NCBI GenBank assembly: GCA_015179125.1
Contig: WHVA01000489.1
Coordinates: forward strand, 1-64,000
Direction of reading: 5' to 3'
DNA: 64,000 bases
Origin: Gautieria morchelliformis
Taxonomy: Eukaryota > Basidiomycota > Agaricomycetes > Gomphales > Gomphaceae
Below, one piece after another: positions 20,884 to 32,569 of the stretch. The position numbers were made by a program, and so were the translations under genes. Position 1 is the stretch's first letter, and each line of letters begins with the position of its first letter. The notes beneath the pieces were generated by a model. The model was not told the DNA's origin. It was given only the letters and a program-made list of their open reading frames with translations, and made no database searches.

Positions 20884-23800
20884 CTAGCGGCGTCCGGGGA
20901 GGTCGCATGGCTTGCCCACCCCCCGAAGCTCTAGATAGCTATCTAGGGCTTCAAGGTCCTTGCAGGACGACATGGGTTCCCATGTCACGTCGCCTAGGGT
21001 CCAACGGCCCTGGAACTCCAGGTCCGTCGAGTTTATCCATCGATGTGCGATAATCTCATCGACGAGCCACTCCTCGTTGTCATTTGCTCCGAAGTCATAA
21101 AATGACTTGGCCTCACGACGAGGGAACAATTCGTCGTTGTTAGCCTCGTATCGCCGTACGAGGCTGGAATGGAAGACCGGTGAAATGCGACGGCTTTTCA
21201 GTTCGTTGGGAAGATCGAGGGTCACCGTCGAGGCGTTGTTGTGAGCCTCAACGACGCGGTACGGTCCGATGTACTGCGGGACTAGCTTTCTGGCTCTTCC
21301 TTTCGGGAGAGTTAGGTTTTGTGTTGAAAGGTAGACGCGGTCGTTGGCCGCGTACCTGTCGCTCGCCATATGTTTCTTATTTGCGTGAAACGTTTGCGTC
21401 ACTCGATGCTCTATGATTGCATCTTGTGCCGCCATCAGGTTCCATTTTGCCTGATGTGCGAACCGGGCCACCCCCGTGAACGGGGTGTCCACGACTATGG
21501 GGAGATCTATCCGTGGCATATAGCCGTGGTTCAGCTCGAAATGTGCGAACCCTGTGGTCGCGCTGACGTTGCTGTTGAGGGCGACCTCAACCATTGGGCA
21601 TTTCAATGCCCAATCCTTCTGATCGTCTCTGACGACCGCGCGCAATATCTGGCCAATCGAGCGGCTTTCCCGTTCGGTTGCTCCATCCGTTTGTGGATGG
21701 AAGGCAGTTGACATGAGGAGCTTAGTCCCCATGAGTCGCTGGAGTTCATGCCAGAAGAATGACGTGAACTTTGAGTCTCTGTCCGAGACGATGGAGTCGG
21801 GAACTCCGTGTAGTCAGATGACCTCCTTCAGAAACAGCCAGGCTACTCCCTTGGCTGACATGCTCGTCGTGGTTGGTACGAGGTGTACAAGCGACGTTAG
21901 TCGGTCGATGACTACCATCAGGTAGTCACAGTCTTTGGATTTGGGCAGGGGCCCCATGAAGTCGATGCCAATCGACTGCCACGGCCTATCTGGAATGGGT
22001 AGGCTGTGTAGTAGGCCTTTGGGCCGTTGTGGTCCGGTTTTGGTCATCTGAGACCTCACGCACGATGTGCAGAACGCTTCTATGTCTGGGCTCATGCCCG
22101 GCCACCAATATGCTCTTCGAACGTAGTTCGAAGTCTTCAGATGGCCGTAGTGGCCGACTATCTGATGTGCCCGATCGATGATAATTTCGATCAGCTTCCT
22201 TCCCCCCTGAAGAACAGAGCGGGGGATGGCAATGACGTCTCTGTTGAGCAGATTCTTAGTCCAGATCAGCCTGTCCCGGATCCCAAATCTCGGGTGCGCG
22301 TCCGGGTGCCCCATGATCTTTGTGAACATGGTGTCCCTGTGGTACGCGTCTCGTAGGACCTTAGACAGGTCTACGCCTTGTTCGACGATCCGGCGCAGGG
22401 GCGCGCCGTCATTTCCTGCGGCGATGGCTCTGATGTCATTGTCATCGTCACGTGACGCGGCAACGTTCACGGGCTCTGGTGAGCCCTCGTTTAATGCGGC
22501 GGCTTCCGTTACTCTCGCCTCTGTCTTCTCAGCGAGGCGTTTAGAGCGTCTTGTCGCCGCTGTGTGCAACTCGACATACCGGTCGGTGGGCAATAACTCA
22601 CCGTCCGGGTCCAAACGTGCATCCGCGTTCACGAAGACATGGTCCGGGTGATTGTCATCACTCCTGTCGCTCTCGTAGTAGCGTGACAGGCAGTCCGCTA
22701 CCTTGTTCTCTATACCGTCAACATGAACCGTGTTGAAATTGAACCGGGAGAGAAACTCCCACCATCTGACCTGTCGGTCAGATAGGCTCTTCTGGGTCTC
22801 GAAGTACTCGAGCCCTTTGTGGTCTGTGACGAGGGTGAACCTTCGCCCCACCAGTTTGTCCTCCCATTTCATGAGAGCCTCGAGAACCGTGATCGTCTCG
22901 TGCTCGTGAGTCCGGTAGTGTGAGCAACGCTGAACTTCTTTGACAAGAAGCCAGCTGGTCGACAAGTTTTCCAATCAGGACCTTGGCCGTAGACCGCACC
23001 GACACCGACTTTTGATCCATCGGTGATCACCCAGATTGGCTCTGGGCACCTTGTGTCTACTGGACGCAGGATCGGGGCCTTACAGGCCAACGCCTTAATG
23101 CTTTGCCAGCATTTGTTGAGCAGTGGTGTCCATTCGAATGGACGGTTATTACGCGCACAGCCCGATAGCGGGGTGGTATAAGCACTAACATCCGGCATGT
23201 AGTGTGCCAGTGTTACGACCGTTCATTTCCGACTTCCGACCCTCAGTTCCGCCACTCCTTCCGCCCCTCCAATAGTTCCGCACAACGTTCCGCCCCCCCC
23301 GACATTTCCGACATTCCGCCCCTTGTACATTTCCCTTGTTCTTTCGACTCTATTACTCGGACCCACCGGACCCACCTCGCCATCCATCAAAACCATATAT
23401 CCGGTCACCCTTGTAGTTCGTTGTCAGATATGTTTTCCCGACCCCTTGTTCTTTGCCATTGTTCTACCTTACCCTGAACCCCCCTTGTAGTCCCATTGTT
23501 CCCAATTAGTTAGTTCCCACACATTGTACTCGACTTCCGCTTCCTCCGGAATTTGCTTAGTACAACACCATTACTTGTTGCTCTGCGCTTTGTATAAAAA
23601 CCCCCTCATGTATGTCTGTTATTCTGCAATCAGATAATCACCTTCGATACTTGATTTCCTTCGCTCCATCTCCTGTTCTTAGCACAGCGAGTCTAGCAAG
23701 ATCTCAGTCTCTCCGTCTTCCGCTTTCCGCCTCAGTTCCGCCTCAAGTTCCGACCAAACCTTTGGCTCAGTACTTTCCAACTTCCGACTCATTTCCGAAA

Positions 23801-24756
23801 TACCTAGGACGATAGTTCATTGGGGGCGCAACCTATAAGTTGAAGCCGCTGTCCTTTCCAGTTCCGACTTAGTGGAAATCTCGATACGTAACAGCCAGAT
23901 ACTGTACCAGCCCGAGGAAATGCTGGACGTCGTTGAATGTCCGTGGCCTGAGCCACTCGCAGATGTGTAGCATCTTGTCCTCGTCGGCATGTACCCCTCG
24001 GCCATCAATCATATGGCCGAGGCACTCCATTCGGATGGAGTAGAGGTCCACCTTTTTCTTGCTCAGAAAGAGGTGGTTCTTCCTCAGTCTGTCAAAGACA
24101 ATGTAGAGGTGCTCTTCATGCTCTTGTATTGAGAGCAAGAATATGAAGATGTCGTCCATGTATACATGCATGAAGCGACCTATGCAGTCGCGGAAAATGG
24201 CTGTCATCAGCCGTTGGAATGTCGATGGGGCGTTACAGTCCCCCATCTGTATCACCTGGCTCCGGAAGGTGCCGAGGATTGTGGCAAAGGCTGTCTTTGC
24301 TACGTGATCCGGATGAATCTGGATCTGCTCGTATGCTTCTGACATATCGAGTTTTGTTCGATATTGGCAGTGAGCTATGTCGCTGCGTATGATATCTTGA
24401 TCCGGGAAGGGCGTGACGTCCTTCACCGTGTTCTCATTCTGCTGGCGCAGATCGAAGACGGTTCTCAACGTACCGTTCTTCTTCGGCACACACAGCATGG
24501 GCACTGCCTGCTGCGCTACTGCCGGAATCCACCACTTTGCAGTGGTGTATCGTTCTATCTTTGCCGACAGTTCCTCTTGGAAGTGTTCGGGGCATTTCGG
24601 TAGTCGATACCGCATGTGCTTGTTGGGATCGATGAGGTTGATCTCATGGTTGATCTCCCGCAGTGGCGGGAGTTCTAATGGAATTCCACTGACTAAGTCA
24701 GTGATTCTTTCCATCCATTCCTCGCGGAGGCGAGGAAGGTCATCATCCGTGAGCAT
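20884..24756 (-). pseudogene. gypsy-A pol (RT, RNase H, integrase, chromodomain), interrupted
   Basis: RT occupies 23,894-24,756 with an intact Y-M-D-D near 24,160. RNase H (T-D-G-S-K) lies near 23,020 and the H-H-C-C zinc region near 22,060-22,200. Integrase has D in G-I-D-F-M-G, D in S-D-R-D-S and E in A-T-E-R. The chromodomain (E-W-L-V-D-E-I-I..W-E-P-M) is near 20,980-21,075. Damage: a 683-base solo LTR at the RT/RNase H junction (23,211-23,893), a small deletion with frameshift near 22,920, and a TGA at 21,814-21,816 where copy B has CGA. A pol product cannot be made in one piece. Confidence 0.88.
23211..23893. repeat. solo LTR of an unrelated family, TSD gccag
   Basis: It starts TGTTACG and ends CGTAACA (seven-base perfect inverted ends). 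It is flanked on both sides by gccag (23,206-23,210 and 23,894-23,898). Removing it and one gccag restores the sequence seen uninterrupted in copy B near 27,745. A TATA-like TATAAAAAC lies near 23,594 on the plus strand, suggesting plus orientation. The rest is pyrimidine-rich with many TTCCGAC words. No other member occurs in the window. Confidence 0.85.
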
Positions 24757-24847
24757 GATGGTAGTGGTTGGTTAGGTGAGAGTGTCTCTCCCTACGGCTG
24801 TAGGGTGAGTTTGAGGACGAGTCGTCCGGTGACGCGTCCTCCTGGCT

Positions 24848-26668
24848 TCAATGAGCCAGGTTTGGCTTCAGCGCCTGGGTGATCATGCCCACCCGTGGCC
24901 CTTTGTCCTCATTCTTCGATTGGTCGTCGTCGAATGAGACCTTGCCCGTGGGGATCACTTCGTTTCCCTTGTGAATCGTCCCTGGGCTCGAGAAGTCCAG
25001 GGTTATGCCGAATCTCCTTAGGAACGGTGTCCCTAAGATCGCGTCGTAATATTCGACGTTTGCTACGTCGAAATATTCGTCGTATGTCCCACGACCAAAC
25101 TTGATGGTCGTGTTCGTTCCATAGTTGATCGTGGAACGGCTGCCTATGCAGGCTAGCTGCAGCGTGATTGGTTGCCCCAGGGACAACGTCTTCATTCCTG
25201 TAGCTCGTGTGAATTCGGGGGACAGCAGTACCCCTTTGCTGCCGCTATCTAGCAGGCAGTGGGCTTTTACGCCATTTATTTCCCAGTACCCCGATAGGGT
25301 ACGGTTCTCACTGCGCGGACGCATTGGCCACGTCCTGTGTTTGCTTTGGTGGTGATACACCGGCTCGGCCGCCTTGTCTGGCGTGACCGATGTGCGTGCC
25401 GCCATAACCTTCGTGGTGGTTTCGTCTTCCAGTGCGAATCTGATTGCGCTGGACCTGTAGGTGGTGTCTTCCACCTCCTCGTCCCATTCATAGTATTGGG
25501 ACGGCTCTGGGTCCCATTCTTCAGTTGGCGCCTCTCCGTTGTCTGGAGTGTCGTTGGGTTCGGGATCACCCTCCCCCTCTTCGTCAATTTGTTGAAGAGA
25601 GTTTTGACCGAGATCCGTTTCTGGATCCTCGGCTTCATCATCGTGCCTCACGGCCGCTGTCCTCATACCGGACCTAAGCCGGGGGCACTCTGCCTTCTTG
25701 TGGCCAGGTTGGCCGCATTCAAAGCATGTGCTGTTGCTTTGGCTGCCGCTGGGCCTATCGTTAGGCCGACCCGACATTTTTGTCGGTGGGGCAGGTCGTG
25801 GGGACGACCCTGACGCTTGAGGCTGTTTAGCTTCAGGCGGGCGTCCAGCTTGTGCTGGGCGTGAGGGCGGTAGCCGTAGTCCTGTTCCGCTTCTTGCGAA
25901 CAGGCTGGGCCTGGTCAGGCCCGTTTGTGTCAACGGCTTCCTCCCTGCGAGCCGGGCAGCGCTTGCCATTGCTGCTGCGCTTTCTGCGCGGCGCATCCCC
26001 ATGTTGTATCGGGATGCCTCCTCGATCATCCGGGCCGTCTCGAAGAGTTGCTCTATTGAGCTGCTCTCGGCATTATAGCCCTTTTTGAGGACCTCGTTGC
26101 GCAGCGCCGATACGAACCATCTCCGGAACGTGTACTCGTCTGGCGGCTGTATCATATGTGCCGCGTATTTCGTGAGCTCGTTCAGCATCTCCTGAACGGT
26201 TTTCATGCCTTGCATGACCGCGTCGAATTTATTCAATGCGTGATGGTACGTCAGTGTGTGCAGGAACCTTTTTTGAAGGCCTTGCATCACGGTTTCCAGC
26301 GTCCAGCTGCGGACCTGATGATTGAAGCGTTCAACGTTTCGAAGGAACCATTCCTGGGCTTCGCCGGTGAGGCGAGTGCCCACGTAGCCGACCTGCGTGT
26401 CAATGCTGGTTGGCCCTAGGAGGCAATTCATTTTTAGCCATCGTAGGATGGCTGCCACGAAGATTTCAAACTCTTCGAGGTCTGATCCCCTGGCATATGG
26501 TTCGGGGTGGGCCAATTTTACGCCGGCTTTCGCTAGCACAGACTTCTCCGGGTCTGTGTCTGCAGCATCTGCTAACGCCACGCGGATCATCCATGTGAGC
26601 CCGTCGTACAGCTCCATTGGTATGACGTCGGCCTGGTCAGGGATTCCCTGGCCTTCCGTTGGGGCCAT
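24848..26668 (-). CDS. gypsy-A gag with zinc knuckle and protease
   Basis: This is an open frame of 606 residues. Retrotransposon gag domain is roughly residues 55-220. A CCHC knuckle (C-F-E-C-G-Q-P-G-H..C) lies near residue 315, and a retropepsin-like protease has D-S-G near residue 475 and I-L-G-T-P-F-L near 560. The frame ends at 24,848 and the RT frame begins downstream at 24,756, so pol would need a separate start, readthrough or frameshift. The gag frame shows no damage, although the rest of the element is broken. The start at 26,668 (ATGGCCCCAACGG) is the first ATG, 44 bases from the solo-LTR junction. Confidence 0.85.
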   Translation of the reverse strand: MAPTEGQGIPDQADVIPMELYDGLTWMIRVALADAADTDPEKSVLAKAGVKLAHPEPYARGSDLEEFEIFVAAILRWLKMNCLLGPTSIDTQVGYVGTRLTGEAQEWFLRNVERFNHQVRSWTLETVMQGLQKRFLHTLTYHHALNKFDAVMQGMKTVQEMLNELTKYAAHMIQPPDEYTFRRWFVSALRNEVLKKGYNAESSSIEQLFETARMIEEASRYNMGMRRAESAAAMASAARLAGRKPLTQTGLTRPSLFARSGTGLRLPPSRPAQAGRPPEAKQPQASGSSPRPAPPTKMSGRPNDRPSGSQSNSTCFECGQPGHKKAECPRLRSGMRTAAVRHDDEAEDPETDLGQNSLQQIDEEGEGDPEPNDTPDNGEAPTEEWDPEPSQYYEWDEEVEDTTYRSSAIRFALEDETTTKVMAARTSVTPDKAAEPVYHHQSKHRTWPMRPRSENRTLSGYWEINGVKAHCLLDSGSKGVLLSPEFTRATGMKTLSLGQPITLQLACIGSRSTINYGTNTTIKFGRGTYDEYFDVANVEYYDAILGTPFLRRFGITLDFSSPGTIHKGNEVIPTGKVSFDDDQSKNEDKGPRVGMITQALKPNLAH

Positions 26669-26712
26669 GGATCGCCCGCGCGGTTGTGATGCCGTGCGGG
26701 GCAGGCTGTTAT

Positions 26713-27211
26713 TGTAGTAGACAGGAATTATAGGCAGTAGGTATGGACTTGTTGCTCAAAAGAATAGACTAGAAAACAATTCACTCTCTCAGTGAATTTA
26801 GTTGTCACTGTAAATATATTATACACTACCTAGAAAACAATTCACTACAGAGGATTTCTAGGTTAATAAATTGAAAGAATACTAGACTAATTGACTTGCC
26901 TCTCTCAGTGAATTTTAGTTGTCACTGAGAGAGGGGGAAATCTGTTTCACTGCGCATGTACTACTACCCGGCCCTTTAGCGCCCAAGAGCTCGCGCGTCG
27001 AAGTCGTTTCAGACTCCGCTGGGTGCAGCCGCTTGTGAAAGTAGGAATAACAAGATGAAATGGAGAGATAGGGAGTGAGTGGAAAATTTCGAAAATAACC
27101 AGAGAAATGGATGCATGATACAAGAACAATATGAGAAGAAATTGAGAAACCACACAACAAATTGGATATATTATGCTTGATTTTGGTGCAGGAGCATAAA
27201 TGCACCCAACA
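26713..27211 (-). repeat. copia solo LTR at the junction of gypsy A and B
   Basis: This 499-base LTR runs in minus orientation. Its left neighbour is the gypsy-A leader; its right neighbour is the RT of gypsy-B. Flanking bases differ (gttat and gtgtg), so there is no target duplication. The paired hairpin arms CTCTCTCAGTGA / TCACTGAGAGAG are present near 26,900-26,934. Confidence 0.88.
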
Positions 27212-30013
27212 GTGTGTGCCGAAGAAGAACGGTACATTGCGAACCATCTTTGATCTGCGCCGACATGGCTCGCTGTCGATATCGAACAAAACTCGATATG
27301 TCAGAAGCATACGAGCAGATCCGGATCCATCCAGATCACGTAGCAAAGACTGCCTTTGCCACGATCCTTGGCACCTTCAGGAGCCAGGTGATACAGATGG
27401 GGGACTGTAACGCCCCGTCAACATTCCAACGGCTGATGACAGCCATTTTCCGCGACTGCATAGGTCGCTTCGTGCATGTATAGATGGACGACATCTTCAT
27501 ATTCTCGCTCTCAATACAAGAGCATGAAGAGCACCTCTATATCGTCTTTGACAGACTGAGGAAGAATCACCTTTTTCTGAGCAAGAAAAAGGTGGACCTC
27601 TATTCCATCCGAATGGAGTGTCTTGGCCATATTATTGATGGCCGAGGGGTACATGCCGACGAGGACAAGATGCAACGCATCCGCGAGTGGCGCAGGCCAC
27701 GGACGTTCAATGATGTCCAGCGTTTCCTCAGGCTGGTACAGTATCTGGCACACTACATGCCGGATGTTAGCGCTTATACCACCCCGCTATCGGGCTGTGC
27801 ACGTAATAACCGTCCATTCGAATGGACGCCACTACTAGACAAATGCTGGCAAAGCATTAAGGCATTGGCCTGTAAGGCCCCGATCCTGCGTCCAGTAGAC
27901 GCAAGGTGCCCAGAGCCAAGCTGGGTGATCACCGACAGATCAAAAGATGGCGTCGGTGCGGTCTATGGCCAAGGTCCTGACTGGAAAACTTGTCGACCTG
28001 CCGGCTTCTTGTCAAAGAAGTTCAGCCTTGCGCAGCAACACTACCGGACTCACGAGCACGAGACCATCGCGGTGCTCGAGGCTCTCATGAAAGGGGAGGA
28101 CAAACTGCTGGGGCAAAGGTTCACCCTCGTCACAGACCATAAAGGACTCGAGTACTTCGAGACCCAGAAGAGCCTATCTGACCGCCAGGTCAGATGGTGG
28201 GAGTTTCTCTCCCGGTTCATGTTCAACACTGTTCACGTCGACGGTGTAGAGAACAAGGTAGCGGACTGCCTGTCGCGCTACTACGAGAGCGACAGGAGTG
28301 ATGACAATCACCTGGACCACGTCTTCGTGAACGCGGACGCGCGTTTAGACCCGGACGGTGAATTATTGCCCACCGATCGGTATATCAAGCTGTGAACAGC
28401 GGTGACAAGACACTCTAAATGCCTCGCTGAGAAGACAGAGGCGAGAATAATCGAATCCGCCGCGTTAAACGAGGGCTCACAGAGCCCGCGAACGTTGCCG
28501 CATCACGTGACGATGACAATGACATCAGAGCCATCGCCGCAGGAAATGACGGCGCGCCCCTGCACCGGATCGTGGAGCAGGGCATAGACCTGTCTAAGGT
28601 CCTACGAGACGCGTACCACAGTGACACCATGTTCACAAAGATCATGGGGCACCCGGACGCGCACCCGAGATTCAGGATCCAGGACGGGCTGATCTGGACT
28701 AAGAATCAGCTCAAAAGAGACGTCATTGCCGTCCCCCGCTCTGTTCTTCAGGGGGGAAGGAAGCTGATCGAAATTATCATCGATCGGGCACATCAGATAG
28801 TCGGCCACTACGGCCATCTGAAGACTTCAAACTACGTTCGAAGAGCATATTGGTGGCCGGGCATGAGCCCAGACATAGAAGCGTTCGGCACATCGTGCGC
28901 GAGGTCTCAGATGATGAAAACTGGACCACAACGGCCCAAAGGCCTACTACACAGCCTACCCATTCCAGATAGGCCGTGGCAGTCGATTGGCATCGACTTC
29001 ATGGGGCCCCTGCCCAAATCCAACAACTGTGACTACATGATGGTAGTCATCGACCGACTAACGTCACTCGTACACCTCGTACCAACCACAACGAGCGTGT
29101 CAGCCAAGGGACTAGCCTGGCTGTTTCTGAAGGAGGTCATTCGACTCCACGGAGTTCCCGACTCCATCGTCTCAGACAGAGACTCTAAGTTCATGTCGAT
29201 CTTCTGGCGTGAACTACGGAGACTCATGGGGACTAAGCACCTCATGTCAACTGCCTTCCATCCCCAAACGGATGGAGCCACCGAGCGGGCAAACCGCTTG
29301 ATCGGCCAGATATTGCGCGCGGCCTTCAGAGACGATCAGAAGGATTGGGCATTGAAATGCCCAATGGTTGAGGTCGCCCTCAACAGCAACGTCAGCGTGA
29401 CCACAGGGTTCGCACCTTTCGAGCTGAACCATGGCTATATGCCGCGGATAGACCTCCCCATAGCTGTGGACACCCCGTTCAAAGGGGTAGCCCGGTTCGC
29501 ACATCAGGAAAATGGAATCTGATGGCGGCACACGATGCAATCATAGAGCATTGAGTGATGCAAATGTTTCATGCAAATACAAAATGTATGGCGAGCGACA
29601 GGTACGCGGCCAACGACCGCGTCTACCTCTCGACACAAAACCTAACTCTCCCGAAAGGAAGAGCCAGAAAACTAGTCCCGCGGTACATCGGACCGTACCG
29701 CGTCGTCGAGGCTCACAACGACGCCTCTACGGTGACCCTTGATCTTCCCGACGAGCTGAAAAGCCGTCGCATTTCACCGGTCTTCCATTCAAGCCTCGTA
29801 CGGCGATACGAGGCTAACAACGATGAATTGTTCCCTCGTCGTGAGGCCAAGTCATTTTATGACTTCGGAGCGAATGATGACAAGGAGTGGCTCGTCGATG
29901 AGATTATCGCACATCGATGGATAAACTCGACGGACCTGGAGGTCCAGGTCCGTTGGACCCTAGGCGACGTGACATGGGAACCCATGTCGTCCTGCAAAAC
30001 CTTGAAGCCCTAG
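27212..30013 (+). pseudogene. gypsy-B pol, truncated with stops
   Basis: RT lacks its first third and has an internal deletion near 27,262. The tyrosine codon of Y-M-D-D is TAG at 27,481-27,483. RNase H is open to 28,395, where a TGA ends the frame. Integrase is open at 28,572-29,522; the first cysteine of its CxxC zinc pair has become glycine near 28,886, while its catalytic D, D and E remain. A frameshift near 29,522-29,555 separates the chromodomain (29,880-30,000). Confidence 0.88.
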
Positions 30014-30190
30014 ATAGCTATCTAGAGCTTAGGGGGTGAGCAAGCCACGCGACCTCCCCAGACGCCGCTAGACGCGTCTGTCATGTGCAGACCACGTGAC
30101 ACGCCGGCCACGGCGCGGTTAAATTTTCACCTCGGATCTTTCCGAGGGCGCACCGCTTCTTGGAAGCTAACCACCATCATCCTCACGAAG

Positions 30191-32160
30191 ATGATGCCCC
30201 CCAAAGATGGGATGGACGTTGATCCATCAACGTCCATAACACGAGCAATGGCCCCGAGACAGGGGGCCGCACACATTCTCCGTGCTCCAATAGACCAGGA
30301 GCACTGGATGATCGTGGGATGGGAGGATGCCCTCGCCATCGTCCACCCGGATGATTGCGCAGCATGCACGGACTACGCCGCGCACCTCAGGGCCGCACCG
30401 GCACCCGCAAGGTCAAATTGCGGGACGAAGACATCGGCGACGCCGTCGATGCAGCCTGGGGATGGCTTCCAAGGGGCATTGGCGTGACGCGCAAGAAGAG
30501 CCCCTCCGGGACATCCAGACCTTAAAAAAGAGGTCAATGAGCTGGAACACGCGGTCGAAGACCGCGACAACGCGCTCGCAACCGAGCACGCCAGGATCAA
30601 GGAACTGGAGCAACAGCTGAGCACAGCCCAGCTCCAGGTTACCCTGGTCCACGCTGCCTCAAAAAGGCCGCGACATGACCCGGCCACGGACCCAGTGGCC
30701 GGGCCATCATCACTTCGCGCGACGGTACCTCTGCCGGCGCGCGCAACATCGGGACTAGCTCCCATTGTCGGTGCCGACCCCGACAACGACGACAGAAGGG
30801 CATAGCGCGCCTTCCAACTCTGCTTACGGCGTCCCAGTTGGATGGGAGTCAGACTCGTCCATCTGGAAGACGTACGACCCGGAAAGGGCACAGAGGCTGG
30901 CAGAGCAGCCAAAGAAAAAGCGCGAGAAATTGCGCGGCTCCCCCCACACCGTCAATGGGCTAGCCATTGCAAGGAAAGCGCGATTAGCACTTACCTAGCG
31001 GCGTCATCGTCGCACACTGTCAACACCCCGCCCTTCAGCAGGGGTAGCACAGATTGAGGCCCAGTACATCAGGCCTGGCGTGGCCCTGCCTCCACCAGCG
31101 GGGACAGTTCACCCTCCCTACCCGGGGGAGGGGACGCTCATCCCACTCGGAGATCCACCGATCTCCGAAACGGGCCTCCTACCACGGCCGGTAGGAAAGG
31201 CCCAACAGCATTGTACTCAATGGTACGACATCTGCCCGCTCGACGACCCACGCTTCGTCGAACTCATAGCGCGGGCAAAAGAAACGCCGCAGCTCACGCG
31301 TATGCGCGAGATGATCGGCGTATTCAAACGCATCGAGCGCGAACAGCGCCTCGCAATCCCAAAAGGGTTTGTCTCGTGATAGTGGGCGGTACCCCGCACG
31401 ATATCACGGCCATCCTGAAGGGTTGGATACACAACCCTGAAGGAATCCCATCCGCCATCCGTGACAACGCGGATGGCACCTTCAACCTAGAGGACATGGA
31501 CGTCTGGATGTGGTTGAAGGCCCTTGCGCCCCGGGTCAAAGGGGTCGCATCACCACTCAGGGCGAGGCTACTCGACCTATTCGGCTCGACAGACCAATGG
31601 TCGAACCTCGTCGATGCCAGGGAAGTGCTGACGCCTCAGAGCACCACCCTGCGGTTCTCCATCATGGGCCCATTCCCCGTGGGGGACGAGCCGGCCCCGA
31701 CATCCCCCTCACCGAGATCGGGAGATGGTTGGCCCACTACGTGGGGGTCACTCGCGAGCGAGTGGCACGCATTGAACATTATGTTCAACGCAGCATCACC
31801 GGCGCGGCATTCAGTGCCGCCGCCCGCGAGGGCCACCAAAAGGTCATTGAGACCAGCCATGTGAGGGCCGCAGTGTCGCGACCCCTCACTCACACTCAGC
31901 TCAACCAAGAGCTGGCGCGCTTCCGGTCCCCTCCTCAGACTGAGGACCCGGCCGTTGAGGCCATGCTCTGCGAGGACACTGGCCTTAACACCCAAGCGGA
32001 TACCGCCGCTAGTGGTGAGGCCGACCAGCCTCACCCAATCACCACCGATGACGCAGAGGTGCCCCCGGAGGAGTCACGCGCTCCACCGGCCCCGTACGAC
32101 GACGACGTCATCGTATCAGCCACTCTAGAGGGCTCACTCATGGATGACCTCTATGAGTAG
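30191..32160 (+). pseudogene. gypsy ORF3, copy B
   Basis: It starts at ATGATGCCCCCC (30,191) and ends at 32,160, about 655 codons if the frame were whole. In order it has H-P-D-D-C-x-x-C near 30,350, a coiled coil at 30,530-30,630, P-K-K-K-R-E-K near 30,910, the W-M-W-L-K-A-L-A-P block near 31,505-31,540, and the acidic end D-D-L-Y-E. Frameshifts occur near 30,410, 30,480, 30,510, 30,970, 31,040, 31,350 and 31,685. It is placed between the chromodomain and the purine tract, sense to the element. Function unknown. Confidence 0.72.
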
Positions 32161-32196
32161 TAGTTGACCCCTATAGTTGTCTATAGAGGGGGAGGG

Positions 32197-32411
32197 TGTA
32201 AATAACCCGTGTATCTACATGTACATTAGTTATTACATAATCCCAGTGGGCCCCTTAGGGACCCACTGTATAGTTTATGCGTGGGAACTGGCCAGCGGCC
32301 CCCATCGCATCTTACTCTTACCTGTCACTACGTAGCATTCAGAATACCACTCATTGGTCAAGTTCTGTTGTGCCCTTGTGATACAAGGTCTTAAGATCAA
32401 CATCCTTTACA
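32197..32411 (+). repeat. gypsy-B 3' LTR (215 bases)
   Basis: It starts TGTAAATAACCC directly after a purine tract (agagggggaggg, 32,185-32,196) and ends TTTACA. It is clearly homologous to 18,533-18,745. Confidence 0.85.
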
Positions 32412-32569
32412 CTACACCTCCACCTTCGGTTCCCCTGAACTGGCCCTCGCATCCTCAGTACGGTGCACATGCACCGTATTCCGCTGCGCCTAAGTACGGT
32501 GCAGGTGCACCCTACGCCACTGCCCCTCAGTACGGTGCACGCGCACCGTACGCCGCTGCCCCTCCCTAG
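32412..32569 (+). pseudogene. tail of a host-like protein with YGAxAPY repeats
   Basis: Directly after the LTR a frame reads through three 36-base units. Each encodes twelve residues of the form x-Y-G-A-x-A-P-Y-x-x-A-P, and the frame ends in TAG. Each unit carries a small palindrome such as GGTGCACATGCACC. The frame continues upstream into the LTR but has no ATG there. It looks like the last exon of a host gene cut by the gypsy insertion. The family is not recognised. Confidence 0.4.

Larger units (their letters stand above)
18533..26712 (-). mobile_element. gypsy copy A (Ty3/gypsy with chromodomain and ORF3)
   Basis: Reading on the minus strand the order is gag-protease, RT-RNase H-integrase-chromodomain, ORF3, purine tract, LTR. 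The 5' LTR is missing: 44 bases upstream of gag the sequence runs into a copia solo LTR. A separate solo LTR (23,211-23,893) splits pol. The matching copy B is on the plus strand at 27,212-32,411. Confidence 0.9.
27212..32411 (+). mobile_element. gypsy copy B, 5'-truncated
   Basis: This is the same family as copy A, opposite strand. It begins abruptly inside RT at the C-V-P-K-K-N-G-T motif and keeps RNase H, integrase, chromodomain, ORF3 and the 3' LTR. The 5' LTR, gag and the start of RT are absent. Confidence 0.88.

Noticed and set aside
25337-25813. 158-residue plus-strand frame inside gypsy-A gag
   Set aside because: It lies opposite the clear zinc-knuckle/protease frame and shows no domain.
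27662-32160. Gypsy B as an inverted assembly duplicate of gypsy A
   Set aside because: The copies differ in many substitutions and indels, only A has the 683-base LTR insertion, and their ends differ.
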